Shown in pieces: positions 1 to 12,939 of a DNA stretch of 64,000 bases. Each line of letters opens with the position of its first letter. Within the stretch, counting starts at the first letter, position 1. The notes beneath the pieces were generated by a model. That model saw nothing but the letters and a program-made list of their open reading frames with translations. It did no database searches and was not told the DNA's origin. Source of the stretch: Lumbricus terrestris (lineage: Eukaryota; Annelida; Clitellata; Crassiclitellata; Lumbricidae). Made by a program: the position numbers and the translations under genes. The stretch lies in NCBI GenBank assembly GCA_949752735.1, contig OX457039.1:41899699-41963698 (forward strand). Direction: 5' to 3'.

Positions 1-290
1 TTTATTGGTGGAAAAATACATCAGAAAGTTTCCGGAAAAATATGAAACTTTCAGGACAATTTTTACACCTCACAACACTAACTTCTGATAGTGATTGATG
101 TATTTAGTAACATTATATTGAAAGAAAACTTCGGACTCTTAGAATTGAGTATGTATTTAATAATATTTTGTTGGTGAAAAAATATGTCGGAAAGTTTCCG
201 GAAAGATTCGTCGGAAAGTTTCGGAAAGTTTCCGGAAAGATATGAAACTTTCCGAGGAAAGTTTCCGCCTCACAACACTACATATGGGAT
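1..290. repeat. Repeat rich in GGAAAGTTTCCGG units
   Basis: Two related blocks repeat the theme GAAAGTTTCCGGAAA, followed each time by a GTTTCCGCCTCACAACACTA-like end (near 40-80 and 240-282). The block starts at the window edge, so its full size is unknown. No coding potential is visible. It is probably the end of a non-autonomous mobile element or a diverged minisatellite. Confidence 0.45.
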
Positions 291-300
291 TTAAAAACTA

Positions 301-1066
301 CCGTATATACACGCGTATAAGTCGAAAAATTTAGGACTATTTCAGAACGCCAAAAACCGTCTTCGACTTATACGCGAGGCGCAAAACCGACGGTCGATTT
401 TCGGACCGAATATTCGACACGAAAATGGACTTACCGTACATCTTAAACCCTCAGTCTTTGTTACATCGTTTTCCAAGGAAAATTACATTTCAACGAATTA
501 CTCACTAAATACAGTTTGAAACGAAATATTCTTCTCTTATAACAATGTAATTATAATTATGACTGTACAATATAATTATATCATGCACCGAAAGTGATCT
601 TTATTATCGCCAAAAGAACTTTGTAAATCGCGGGATTCGCGGCAGTCATCAATATGAAGGGACAACCGCACCGAGTGCAGTAAGAAGGACAACCGCACCG
701 AGCGCAGTAAGATTTTGTACGAGATGATATATATTCTTTGACGCACGCCGTACACCATAAGGTAGCGCTGCCGCCAGAGTGCTTTTTCAGTTGGCGCTGA
801 CATACTTGCTAAATTTATAATAGAAACCGGAAGCAGTTGACGGAAGCCATCATCACTGTTAATATTACGAACAATTTCAAACATAATTTTGATAGAATTT
901 GCGTGTTTTTTAGTTCTTTAATCATTAAAAATGATATTGTTAAATGTCACTTGTTTTGATTTTATGCATTCGACTTATACGCGAGCCGTCGATTTTGGAC
1001 GTTATTTTTTTCGAAAAACTACACTTCGACTTATACGCGGATCGACTTATACGCGAGTATATACGG
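301..1066. mobile_element. DNA transposon or MITE with TA target site
   Basis: The ends are inverted copies of CCGTATATAC(A/T)CGCGTATAAGTCGA: the left copy starts at 301 and the right copy ends at 1066. Both are flanked by TA, as expected for a TA-targeting element. The motif CGACTTATACGCG also recurs inside near both ends. No transposase frame was found, so it looks non-autonomous. It sits in an intron of the cathepsin-like gene, ending 11 bases from that gene's exon-2 splice donor. Confidence 0.7.
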
Positions 1067-1081
1067 TAAACAGGATCTTAC

Positions 1082-2162
1082 CAGATCAGTGTACTTATTG
1101 ACACCCATCGTGTACTGCTTGAGTCCCTTCGAGTACAAGTAGTTATGCATGTTGATCGTCTTCAGATGCTCAGCAAAGATCTCCTTTCGCAGCATCTCCT
1201 CGGCTTCAGATGGGTAACTCTTTTCTATTCAACAGAACACCACAGCACTGACAGTTGAAACAGTGTTGTTTACTTTCCATCGCTGATATTGATAGTACAA
1301 CTGCACATCGATCACAAAATACTTTGCATGTGCAAATCTGTTTGGCTGTAATTGCAACTCTAGAATGGCACTTCAGACAATACTGTTAAACATATTCTAT
1401 TATATTCTATTTACATATTTATAAAGCGCCTCTCACAGTACAAACTAATCAGAGGCACTTCCAGTGCGAAGAACTCCTCGAAAAAGAAAAGTCTTAAGAC
1501 AACGGGCAGAAATGGTAGTGACCTGGGCAGATAAAATCTGGAGACAAGTTATATAATGAGTTAAACTCATCAATTACAATCAGTCTTTAAAACATTAGTA
1601 GATCTTAGACAGAAGTAGACCCTAATTTTTCAGAAGATATGAAGCAAGTATGTCAATTTCCTGCAGACAGAACTTAAAACCTGTGTAGCTGTTGTTGGTT
1701 GCTCCACATGTCATCTTATCTCTATGGTTTTACACCAAGTTATATTCACGGGACCAAATTCGTTTACATTAAAACTTACATTTACATCTGATCAGTTAAG
1801 CCATTTCGTGGGAAATATTACCACTAGTCCACCAACAAAAAGTTTGACACTCCTGTCTTAAGAGAACTAACTTAACATTAAAATGCATTTAAATGGCAAT
1901 GGAACAAGCCTCCATATCAAACTAGACAATACGTTATGCTATCTGCTTAAATTGTCTCAAGTGTTTTGCACAGTAATTGCAGTTTCTACATACGGTGTTC
2001 TAATTTGAAGTCGGCGAATGCAGCTTCAATAGCTTCTGGCGCCATCTGCCAGTTGCGAAGCTCAGCAGAAGGCTCGACATGAGACCACTTGAGTGTGTCC
2101 CGAGGAGCAGCGGAACAGACAGCAACGAAAGCCGCAAGGCACAGAACTGCTATGCGTGACAT
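1082..2162 (-). CDS. Cathepsin L-like (papain family C1) cysteine protease, first two coding exons
   Basis: Exon 1 is 2162-1994 and exon 2 is 1224-1082. The start ATG is at 2162. Exon 1 encodes a signal peptide (MSRIAVLCLAAFVAVCSA) and the first propeptide residues and ends at a GTATGT donor. Exon 2 follows a TAG acceptor and ends at a GTAAGA donor. The joined length (169+143) is 104 whole codons. Exon 2 carries the I29 inhibitor signature: the ERFNIN spacing E-x3-R-x3-F-x2-H-x3-I-x3-N (H replaces the first N), then GVNKYTD, matching the GxNxFxD motif. In this family the propeptide holds the zymogen inactive until it is processed in the lysosome or after secretion. The catalytic Cys, His and Asn exons lie beyond the left edge, so the exact cathepsin type is unknown. 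The two-exon model is well supported by phase and motifs. Confidence 0.88.
1388..1530 (-). repeat. 3-prime tail of a LINE (or SINE sharing it)
   Basis: A TATTCTAT-rich simple tail is followed by TTTATAAAGCGCCTCTCACAG and AATCAGAGGCAC. This is the hairpin-like AGCGCC...GGCGCT 3-prime end also seen at 5378, 7024, 11520, 14511, 17606, 34840, 55180 and 63090. It lies in the cathepsin-like intron, antisense to the window's plus strand. Confidence 0.55.
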
Positions 2163-5100
2163 CGTGATTTCTTCAATGTATTTAAGTCAGAACCTAGACA
2201 AAATGAACAAATATTTTACACATAGGAATAATACACTCAGATAATTTAACTAAATCATCCATCAAAATTGATGACATTCACTTTTTAAAAAAAAGTGAGC
2301 GGACAAAGTCAAGATAAGTGGTAATTTCTCCAATTTAACCTTTATCAATTTAAGCAAGTTAGCACAAAACAATACTTCCAAGAAAGCAACAGATGAAATC
2401 TGCTGCGGACACTCGTTACTTTAGCCCATTTGCTTCTTTAAAATACTTTTTTGTTTTTTGTTTCATGTAATAAGTTGCGGTATGTCAACTTAGTTTTTCT
2501 TGAATAAACGAAGTATATATAATTCTGAAGGCCCTGAATGTCCATCATGTACTGGCAAACTAAGATATGCTTCAAGGGGGCTTGAGTCAAAAGCTGATGG
2601 GTTGGGTTTACCTATACCAACCCCTAAGCACTATATAATAAACATCTGTTCTGCAGAAAATTACTGTGTTTTAGCCGTCTCACGCTCCACATACACGGGA
2701 TATTAAGGATGAGCAGTTCCCACGAGTTTTTCAGATCCTTAGTAATCTGATGCCAAGATTAAACAGCTTGCTAAACTCATAGAGATAATGTATGTTAAAC
2801 AAAAAGGTTCTCTGCAGCATCAGAAACAACAACATCCTGAATGCCATCTTAAAACTGAAACATAATACCAACAATATTATAGGCTTGTGACTTTCTAGAA
2901 AATTGCATGTGCATGTGGCCATTGCAATAGAAATAAACATACACAGGCCTCACAGCAAGGCCTCATTAAAATATGAGTGATAGTCACATGTGCAGCTATA
3001 TTTCAACATCCTATTTACTGGTCTGAGAATGTAATAGAACTCTGCATAACAACTTTATGATTCATCAATTATTCTAAACATATGATGTGCTTTAAAACAA
3101 TTATTGCACATTCCAGTCTAAATTAGATATAATTGATATTCCAACTCTAATATGCTAAAGTGGGTGTTGCATCATCAGCTAGGCTAGTGTAAAGGGCTCC
3201 TCTTGCAACATATATAAATTTATAAAAACATTAACAATAATTACAAATTACATCATAATCACAATCACAACATTGGGATTGGATGTTACGCAGCATCACA
3301 AGACAGGATTGCAGAAAATTGGCGTATTACAGTTAGTAATGCTGCAACATGATTGTGAACACGAATCAGGAAGAATACAATTATGCTTAAAACCATTAAT
3401 CCAAAATGTGATCTAATACTATAAATCATACTTATTCGTTGGTTATATTTTAAAACGAGCATATTTATTAATCATATCAGTTTTTGCCTAAAAGGAATTT
3501 AATTTAAAGGAATTTAAATCATTTGCCTCTTAAAGCAAAAAGACACTGAGTAAAGATACAATTAATTATGATACCCAGTCAGATTGAATCTAAATTAGTA
3601 ACAGAAAAACGGAATTGACTACATAACTGATAAACTGAATACCTGAGGATGATTTAAAAAAATGCTCACTCACTGCTTCAAAAAAACAAGCTAGTTCATC
3701 ATAAACAAAGTCATGACTATTGTTAGCGAATTAGTGGGTTGATAAAAAGACAAGGACCTATTTCATATTTAAACTCAACATTTGACAGGAACACAACTAG
3801 ACTAGACTAGAACACAGGTTTCCAAAGATTTTGGAGCATGGATGCCCTGACTTTTCCTCTAGAGGCATAGCTTGCAGACTCAAATATTTAAGAAATAAAT
3901 TTATTACCTAATATTTAAGCAAAATAACATTTTGGGACTGCTCTCACACCCTGCCATATCATTTTTGCCCCCATCTTGATACGCAGACCACAATTTTGAG
4001 ACTCTGGGTTAACAAATTGGCATCACGCAGAAGAACTGATGTTGCAAGTACAACTACCATTACAAGACAAAAATAAAATAACATAATGATTGTTCACTAT
4101 TAATACACAGTAGACTAAACTTCAAGTGTACTGTGCCAAGTCAGGTTCATGCCTTATGCCAAAATCAAATACTTTAAAGCAAGTACATCATTGGGCACTA
4201 AATGTACACAAGAAACGCGTGACTACTCAAAAGATTAATAATATCAGCAAACAAATAAACCGTTTATAATATTAACAACGAAACCAACAGCACTCATTCA
4301 CGGTTGCATCTGCCGAACTAAATCAATCACGAATACAAAATAATAAGCTTATCAAATCCACAAATTCGCTGCCTCCATCCTAACCAGGCAAACGTAACAA
4401 CCACACTTACTTATTAAATTTTCCCAAACATCCACTTCGTCTGTGCCAGCGAAAACTGATTTAACGGATTTAACGAACGGCAACGCCTTTATAAACCCAA
4501 CCGCATACGACCAGATCGTTGGGTCATATGATCGCTTTGTGAGAACCTTGCCCTGGAGAATGACTCAACAAAATGTGACCGTCGATCCCTCGTCGTCGTC
4601 GTCAGCCTCAAGGACTAATTGTGCCAAAAACACGCACCTGCCTATCAAGCTGCACGCACTTAGGCGAGTGCGCAGAAAGCCGTGCACACATTCCACATCG
4701 TGACAGCGCAGTAAAAGTCACAAACTAATTTAGTTCATGGCTGTTTTAGACATACTATAATGGAATACAACATAGATTTAACAAACTCTAACAAAATTTA
4801 ACTAACCTATTTCAGTAACCTCGAATTTGTTATAAAACCGGCTTACGTAACACTAACACAGGTTACTTTTACCATCTGCGCCTAATAATATTATAATGAG
4901 CTTAAACTGGGGCAAGCGCTTACCAATTTTGTTTCCAGAAAACCGTTACTTTCGCTAAGCGTTGGAAGCGCTAAGAGCTCATACCTCATAAAAGTCAGTG
5001 GAAAATCGCACGCCATACTGGATAAGTTTAGAAAAGTCATTAAATTATAATAGTTAAAAGCTATAAATAGGATTGATACTAACTTGATTCGACATGTTTG

Positions 5101-5377
5101 AACCGTTTGATTGTTATATAATCAGTGAATGTTAGTGTTGCTTTAATTTTACGAGTGCTCAAGCAATTTTGATTCTAATTGCACGAGATGCGCTTTACCT
5201 ACTCAACAGCAGACTATAGATTTCTAAGAACCTTGTCGATCAGTATAGGCCTACAACCACAGGCCATAATTAAAGTCGATATTTCAAAAGCTTTACCTAA
5301 AATACCTAAATCAAAACAAAGCAATAATTTGACAATTTGTTAAGTAGGATCCAGGACGGTCCTGACGGCGATAGCAA
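2163..5377. other. No gene recognised; AT-rich upstream or first-intron DNA
   Basis: This is the region upstream of the cathepsin-like start codon and may contain its 5-prime UTR exon and promoter, which I cannot place. At 3796-4010 there is a diverged repeat that resembles 53915-54200; both contain AATATTTAAGCAAAATAA and GGCTGCTCTC or GGACTGCTCTC. A short plus frame at 4443-4703 has no recognised motif and is not called. Confidence 0.4.
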
Positions 5378-5450
5378 TATTGTAATTGTAATCGTACATT
5401 TATATAGCGCCACTTCAAGAGAACTCCTCAGAGGCGCTATTTGTAGGTGT
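5378..5450 (-). repeat. LINE 3-prime tail copy
   Basis: It carries ATTGTAATTGTAATCGTAC, then ATTTATATAGCGCCACTTC and AACTCCTCAGAGGCGCT. This closely matches the 3-prime end of the LINE fragment at 17606-18175, so it is a short 5-prime truncated copy in the same orientation. Confidence 0.65.
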
Positions 5451-6850
5451 GTAAGTCTGTGCATGTCTTATGAATAGAAAACAGATTTTTGCCATAGCGC
5501 ATGGGAAGGTATTGACGAGATAGTTATTCACCCTGCAAAAGTATTATTGTTTTGCTGTGGCACGAATATGATCGAGTTTTAATTGTATACGATATGCGTT
5601 GTAGTAATTAATGTCCATAGGTTAATTCGAGCGTCAGGTCTAAGGGCAGGTCAATAAAATTATTGTCATGGCCAGATCGAGTAGTAAAACCATCGGCGAC
5701 AGATGAAGAACCGGTCGGATCCGGTTACGGGAAGATGATACAGCTGAATAAGGACGCAGAGAAACTAATTATAGTCTGCGTTGTGTCAGTTTGAACTGAA
5801 AAACGGAGATTATTGTTAACTTTTATAGCCTACAGTCTGTGCATGGTTGTGCATAATTATATTATGCTTAGAGAATTTGGATGGCAGAGGTAATTGGATG
5901 GAGCAAGGTAAGATTTGTTGAACAAATGAACTGCTCAGTTTTTTTTACAAAGGCCTGAGGATCGAGTGACAGTTTTAACAGACTTAATTATAGGCTGGTG
6001 CTATGGGAACACACGTGACCTCATCGATGCCTATATTGGCCCGATGCATGGCCCTATATTCACTATTCATGCCTCTTTTAGTACCTCTATTCCGACAAAG
6101 CAATTATAGCTAGGCTATAGGTCTCATTTGCTTGCATGACAAATGTGCGGGCGGTCCCCAATTTGATACTGAATTCCTTATCAGTCAGTTGCGCAGCTGT
6201 GCTGCTGTGGTCACAAACTCTTATTGGCTACAGCTGCTGTACGTAGAACCCCGCTGGTCTCAACACGGAAAATGGTGCGATAGCTGTACGAGATAGATAA
6301 TGATAATAGCCTAGGCCGTAGGCCTACTGCGCGACAGATCGACCTATCGATCAGGACTAGCCTACTTGAATCATCCTGTTTGGCACGAATGACTGCACAC
6401 ATAATGGTTAGGTCACCGCAGTATGAAAATTGTAGAAAAATAACAGATGTGTCATATAGAGGCCATAATACAGTGATTACAGTCATGTGGAGTTCGACTG
6501 TGAAAAGAAGACTTCATAAGGCTATATCATGAGGGGGGCTTAAGAGAGGCTATGTTGAGCACCTCAAGCCCTCCGTTCAATTCTCACCCTGGGTCACCTA
6601 TAGAATTAAAGATCGGCCTACTATATATTCTTGAAATTTGCGTTGATCTGAAAACTTTTGGCTCACATCAGCCTTGCGCGACGGGTCGTTTTATGGTTTC
6701 ATTATTATAATTATAGGCCAAGCCTAGGCCTACTTTTGCAAATGGCAGGCCTATAATTACTTCTGTTAACACTATACTAGCATTGCTACTACCACTATAC
6801 TAACACAACCATTTCCACGGTAAAATTCCACCACTGGGCTACTACTACTA

Positions 6851-6857
6851 CTACTAA

Positions 6858-6890
<33 letters not shown>

Positions 6891-7250
6891 ACTGATTGCT
6901 ATTGTGATATAGGCTATATTTGGACCAATTATTGTCTTGAAGCGTGAACGACTAATTGAGAGTTGAAGAAGTGCATCGGGTAGGATATGTATATAGCGGC
7001 CCGCAGGCAGGTTAAGATTTATATTCATTCATTCATTCATTCATTCGGACATTTATATAGCGCTCCTTCAAGAAAAACTACTCAGAAGCGCTCCCAACTC
7101 CAGCGCGCACAAAAAGAACAGTTTTAAGTTTAGTAAGGAAGGATCCTGGTAGAGTCCCAGGGTGTATTATATGGTACGTATTTTTCAAAATATTTTTCAA
7201 AATATTTTTCAAAATATTTTTCAAAATATTTTTCAAAATATTTACCATTG
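6851..7250. repeat. Simple repeats and a LINE tail
   Basis: A (GAC)n run occupies about 6858-6893. A (CATT)n tail at about 7024-7045 precedes ATTTATATAGCGCTCCTTC and a short LINE-tail copy to about 7120. A 12-bp tandem (AAAATATTTTTC) is repeated about five times between 7186 and 7245. The short frames across these tracts are low-complexity artefacts. Confidence 0.75.
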
Positions 7251-7862
7251 TATAGACACGTGACTACGTGAGGACAATAACAAAATTGTTGCTGGGCCTG
7301 CATGGTTCACACTAGAAATCAATGGTCGTAGGTATATAGTGCTTTAATTGCTACCTGTGCTTATGAAGAAGTGGATGGACCAATGAAAATATGATTCTTG
7401 GTCTGATAAGACACAAACAAAGTCATGTATACGTACAATGCATACGCACGAGGTAGGCCAACACGCAGGAAGTCCCATCCCACGCGTTCTCTTTTCTTCT
7501 ATAGCGCATTCAATGGAGAGGGGTCAAAGCAACACGTGCATGCCCCTCGCCCTCCAAAGGGCGACGTCACCATACATGGACATATCTGCTGACCCGTACC
7601 CTATGATCTATGTTGGCAGGTTAATAATTATATGCACTCAAGGTTATAACTTGACTGTTGTACGTGCAAGTAGCCTATACTTCAAAATCGCCGTTATGAC
7701 CATTATGTCATGACTGGAGCGCATGACTACTTTGCTCACTTAACGTGTGAATAGGGTCTATATAATATATATAGGCCTACAGGCTGTGTATGTTTAGACA
7801 GACATATTGAAGGTTGTAATAATAATATTATTATAAGAAGCCGATAGGACTTCGGACTCGAG

Positions 7863-9133
7863 TAGGGTTGCCAGGCGTCCGGTAATGAACCGGACAGTCC
7901 GGTATTTACACGAACTGTCCGGTCAGAAATTTCAGACATTACCGGACATGGCAGTGTCCGGTAAATTATTATTGCTAGCAACAAGTGTATTTGGAGTGCA
8001 TAGTTTCTTCGGGCCATGAAAATATCTGCTGACGATTTTCCCGCGTATAATGGATTGCCTTGTGAAACAAAGCCAAATTTATAGCCTACACACCAATCAT
8101 CGTCGAAATGACGGCATCGTTAAATAAACTATCATAACAGAGCCAAATATATGATGCACGGATCATACTAGCCTGTATACCTTTGTGCGTAAAAAGTTGG
8201 AGACTGGATTCATAGTTCAAATAATGGTTGAACCGAATCTCCGTATTTAGGCTATGTCTCTGTCTGTCTGTTTGTTCGTTTGTCTGTCTCTCTATCTGCA
8301 CAAATGATCTCTCCCTCTCTGGCTGTCTATCTCTCTCTTTTCCCTTAAGGCTCAACCACGGATGCCTGTATGCCTAATCTGTCTGTGCTTATCTGCCTCT
8401 CAATCTCTGTCTGTCTATGTCTGACTGTGTCAATCTGCCACCCTAGCGCGCTCTAGACTTTCTATTTTGTCTGTTAACCACCCCTCCCCACTGATTAATT
8501 ATATTTGTGTCGAGCAGATTCGCGCCTTAATAATTCGATCGCATTTAGCTTTGAAGGTCTATGTCAACTGAGGTTATCTACAGAATGGAACTGAGTGCTA
8601 AAATCGTTAAATGTATTTTTAATATTGTTTAATATCCGAATTCAGTCATTCGTACCGGCGCCAAATTTTCAAATTAGTCACTAATAATTATACATATATA
8701 CAGGCCTATGCATAATTCTATCCACCCTTTAGATCTACAGGCCTGTAGCCTACTTGGCTGCTTCCAAAACACGGATGTCTGTATTTAAAAAGCCAGTTTA
8801 TCTAGGCGTCCGTGCATGGTTTGGCTCACACATTGCAATAATTTTCAAACAGTCCCCGGCACCGATACTGACTTATATATGTATATATGGGTGTGTGTAC
8901 ATATATACATATATATTACAATATGAATTGCCCAACGTTTCAAGGGAAATTTCGGTTTTTGCCCCCGCCAAGTCTCGCCCCACTACACACACATTCACAC
9001 ACCGATATATATATATTATATATGTGTATACATAGTCTTATATATATACATGTATATATAGTATATACATGTATAGCCCCGTAACGTGATAGCCATTGTC
9101 CGGTAATTTCCTGAAGGCCACCTGGCAACCCTA
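7863..9133. mobile_element. hAT-like DNA element with 8-bp target duplication
   Basis: The left end is TAGGGTTGCCAGG and the right end is CCTGGCAACCCTA, a 13-bp perfect inverted pair. The element is flanked on both sides by the identical 8-mer GACTCGAG (7855-7862 and 9134-9141), the signature of hAT-class insertion. A CCGGTAAT motif lies next to both ends and recurs inside. The interior holds CTGTCTGT-rich and TATA-rich simple sequence and no transposase frame. It is non-autonomous, about 1.27 kb. Confidence 0.85.
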
Positions 9134-9141
9134 GACTCGAG

Positions 9142-10322
9142 TCATTGGCCGACCTGACATCTGACCTCTATGGCTTATCAATTGTTTTCCTTTGTTTTGG
9201 ACAATATATTTACAATGAGGTTGTTTTACCACTTCATCATTAACTATGCTAATTACCTTTGAGCATCTCAGGACTCGTGGTGGATCTCGTGGCTTCTGGT
9301 CGATCCTCTGTGCCGAAACTCTTGCAAAGCATGTATAATTAGACTATATTCTTTAAACCTAATGTGCTCAGCAGAGATGTAGCCTACGTGAGCCCATCTG
9401 GATCATCGAAGCCGTCGTGCACCATATGGACGTCAATTAAGAGACGAAGTGTAGGCCTATAGGCCTAAAATGGCGTAACCTATAATAATTATAATTATAG
9501 CTAACCCTCACTCGATGTAATTGAAAAATGTGAAATAAATAAAACAGGGGGCGCAAATTTCCTTGTTATAGGCCTATTATTAACACGCATGTAGGCCTAC
9601 ATGTATAGTTGTATAGGCCACCAGACAATGGGGTTTCGGGGGTTAAATCATTGGCCTAGGAAAACGTTTTTTTTAAAGGTTCTAAATTTGTCCACTTAAA
9701 TAAGAAAAAACAAAACAATTGCTTGTAGTAACAATTGTATTTCTTACTTCATTTTCATTCCATTTCTTACTTTATTTCCTTTTTATATAGCCTACTGTAG
9801 GCCTAATACTGTTGGGTTGGGGTCAGAAAGGGCATCCGGCCAGGTCAAAAACCCAACCTCCCCTACCCCCATAATAAATTCCTGGCTAAGTCACTGTAGG
9901 CCAAGCACACGTGCGTAGACTACATAATACTGTAAACCCATATTCCTAATTATTTTATTGTCTCAATAATTTGGTTTTCGAATGGCGTTTTAGAAGTTCA
10001 GAAATTACGATTGCCATTAGTTCAGTGGAATGACCGTGAATTCACGCCAATATTTTGTTCGCAAATCTCAAAGAAATAATAATAATAGAAATAATAATGA
10101 GTGCTATTAGGGACCTAATTAAGTAACCTATAATTATCTTAAGCGTGACATATATTTTTGTAATTTGTAATTATGTATCACTAAGGCCAAACTTATTCTA
10201 GGCCTTAGTTTTTATTTGACTATCAATTGTCATCTGACTATAATTATTTTGGCCGCGTGACAATCTGATATCGAGCCAGCGGATCATGTGCGAATAATAA
10301 TTAATGGATTCAGCTGTATATA
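9142..10322. other. No gene recognised
   Basis: Non-coding DNA with many GGCCTA motifs. Around 9816-9870 a TTGGGGTCAGAAAGGGCATCCGGCC-type stretch (shortened here to GAAAGGGCATCCGGCC) resembles the 3-prime region common in RTE-type LINEs, but it is too short to be sure. Nothing else is supported. Confidence 0.4.
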
Positions 10323-10547
10323 CATAGGCGGAGACCTGGGCCGAGAATTGGGGGGGGGACGGAAAGACGCGAGATTTTCGAAAAATTTCCGATGACCGGA
10401 CCAAATCTCGCCGAAATATTTCTATTTTCGCCGCCCCAAAAAGTCTTGACGCTCAAACATTGGGGGGGACAAATGCATGGGCCGTCCCCCCCAACACTTT
10501 CATTGGGGGGGACCGTCTCCCCTGTCCCCCCTAGGTCTCCGCCCATG
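10323..10547. mobile_element. MITE, CATAGGCG family
   Basis: The ends are CATAGGCGGAGACCT and AGGTCTCCGCCCATG, an imperfect inverted pair. The flanks are TGTATATA (left) and TATATATA (right), seven of eight matching, though AT-rich sequence makes this weak. The interior has runs of G and C (GGGGGGGACGG and CCGTCCCCCC) that could pair. It shares the CATAGG terminus with the elements at 22531, 35102 and 38304. No coding capacity. Confidence 0.6.
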
Positions 10548-10614
10548 TATATATATATACATACATATAAACACAGTTAACTGACTTCCGGTTGTTTGAA
10601 GGACAGAGAACCAC

Positions 10615-10796
10615 GTTTGCCAAGACGTCGCCTATTGATTTTCAATCTTGAAAGTATAATATTGAAGGTTTATAGCTGACTTCACGTGACCCATCGATTT
10701 CAGGTGGATCGAGTCAGCTATGAACCTTCAATTATAGCCTACCGTACCGGTATACATTCAAGATTGTAAATGAACAAAGGCGACGTCTTGGCAAAC
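10615..10796. repeat. Long imperfect palindrome
   Basis: The outer arms GTTTGCCAAGACGTCGCC (10615) and GGCGACGTCTTGGCAAAC (ending 10796) are perfect inverses. Inner arms continue the symmetry (TTCAATCTTGAA against TTCAAGATTG; AGCTGACT against AGTCAGCT). The whole 182-bp block could fold into one stem. It is probably a fold-back MITE; no clear target duplication was found. Confidence 0.65.
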
Positions 10797-11519
10797 ATTT
10801 TACCCACTGATATTCGTAATGGCATGGCCATGATGGCCTGTTTTACTATTGGAATATGATAGTCAAGTGCACAGCGTACATGCAGGCTCTACATACATTG
10901 CCTACAACTATAAATTAGTAGCCTGTGCCGAATGCATGATTAACTCCGCCACTGCATGGTTGTTCTCTGCCAGTGCCAGTCCCAAGACTGGATAAAGGAG
11001 GAGGGCGACACGTACTATATAATCATCTTTGATATATATATGGCGGTGTCGTTAAACATGTAACAAGAATGCAAGATTTCATAGAGGCCATAACTATTTT
11101 CCGTTAGGCTACAATGCAAGAACCTATAAATTATATATAGGCCCTAGGCTATAGTCTTAGTCTATAGAGACTATCATTTTATTGAGGCCTAGGCAAGTCT
11201 GAAAATGATTGGGAAACATAGTAAAACTTAGTTTAGTGATTGAATTTGACGCGAAAATGGAAAAAAGGAGAGTTCAAATTCTAATTGAATGCTTTTGCAA
11301 TTGTGCTAAAGCAGTTCAAATTTAGGGTATTGACTTTAAGTTTAAGTTAAACTGTGCAACAGTCTAGCTGCTTTGTGTGAACTCTATTCAACACTAAAAA
11401 CATAAGCAGGAACTTGTCACAATAAGCTTAAGCTACCGTTTGTCCATCTCTGACTGGCATTATAAAGGAGGCCTAATGTAGGCCTACCCTACGGGCCACG
11501 GCATGCTTTAACTGGATCC
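10797..11519. other. No gene recognised
   Basis: Non-coding sequence with no open frame, repeat boundary or motif I can support. Confidence 0.4.
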
Positions 11520-11960
11520 TGAAGATGAATGATTATAATACATTTTGTATTGTATTTCATCTATGAATGCATATTATAGCGCCTACTGAAGTCCACACTA
11601 ATCAGAGCCACGCCCAGTGCGAAATACCAAGAGAGAAAAGGGTGTGGTCTTGAGATAGCGAAAAGAGGCATTTGACCCCCCATTCAGTTGATAAAAAGAA
11701 ACGCGATGAAGCAGGAAGCCACATATTTTGGTTACGATCAGTGCCTAAAGTGTGGAAAAAGAAGTGCCTGGACGCCCCTTGGTCCCTTACCTCTTCAAAA
11801 TAAGTGCCTGGAGGCTGGACGCCCCTTACCTCTTCAAAATAAGTGCATGGACGCCCCTTACCTTTCCAGTCTGTGCTCGCCATGCACCAAGTGGCTGAGC
11901 GGCGTTCAGATTTTAAAACAAGTGCATGGACGCCGTCCATGACCGTCCAGGCACACTTTA
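11520..11960 (-). repeat. LINE tail plus internal tandem repeat
   Basis: A TTTGTATTGTATTT tail precedes ATATTATAGCGCCTACTG and AATCAGAGCCACGCCCAG, the shared LINE 3-prime end. From about 11745 to 11940 a roughly 35-45 bp unit containing GTGC(C/A)TGGACGCCCCTTACC and CTTCAAAATAAGTGC is repeated about four times, probably an expansion inside the old LINE copy. The overlapping frames on both strands are products of the tandem repeat. Confidence 0.5.
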
Positions 11961-12932
11961 AGCCCTGGTTACGATCTGTGCAAGCCAGCTTGCATGCAAG
12001 TGCATTTTTATTTATTGAGTAGGCCTATATAGGCTATTATTTGTCTATTCCAGCCAGGGTACGATTTGTCAGAAGGAAACAGGGTCGGGAATCTACAGAG
12101 GTAACGATAATTTACTAGGCTGCGGTTACTAACTTTTTCTCTCAATGTGTTCCTCGTGTCGCAAAAAAATCGTAGTGGATCAAATTTATTGAAGTTTTCA
12201 AAAATGAATAGGCCTACACTGACTCATAGGCCTACTCAGAATACAATCCCACTCCTTCCCTTCCGCAAATCGGACGCTGCTTTCAGGTGCATTAGGCCTA
12301 GGCCTATTCGTGAACTTGTTTGATGAGTAGGATTAAGTTGCTTCAGAATTGCAAAAAATAAGCTGACGCGTTTAATGTATAATAATTATTATGCACAGGT
12401 GTCTTGCCTTGCATAATGATTATGTGCATATAGTTCAATGGTTATCGTCTTGCACTATGTATACACACCTGGTTGAATTGTTTTTATCATTTTATACTTT
12501 GCTTACGTACGAAGGCCAGCTGAATAGATTGTCTACTTGATAATTTTATGATAGGCTATGTCGAAGAATTAAGAGCAGAAGGTTGTGTTGTCCTGCATCG
12601 CATGTCAGTGCACATGTATACGTGCATGCACATCAAATCCAATGCTCTAACTTCTAAGCCTCTAACGAATAATGATGTAGGCCTACGCCTTATTGTAGTC
12701 TTATACAGTGTAGGTGTGTTTTATAGCCTATTATTACATGCTCTGCGTATTAAAATATACTTGGCAGCATATGTAAATAAAATATAGAAGCAGCGGTGGA
12801 CATTGTAGTCTACGTACATTTCTCGTCTATAATACGAGACTGAAGGTCCTCTATTATTATTTAGCCATAAAAACTTATTGCTCATAGACTATTTGCATGT
12901 TTGCCTACATCCCGGATACTGGGTGCATTGTG
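11961..12932. other. No gene recognised
   Basis: Non-coding sequence rich in TAGGCCTA-type motifs. The short plus frame at 12548-12787 has no recognisable domain and is not called. Confidence 0.4.
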
Positions 12933-12939
12933 CATTGTG

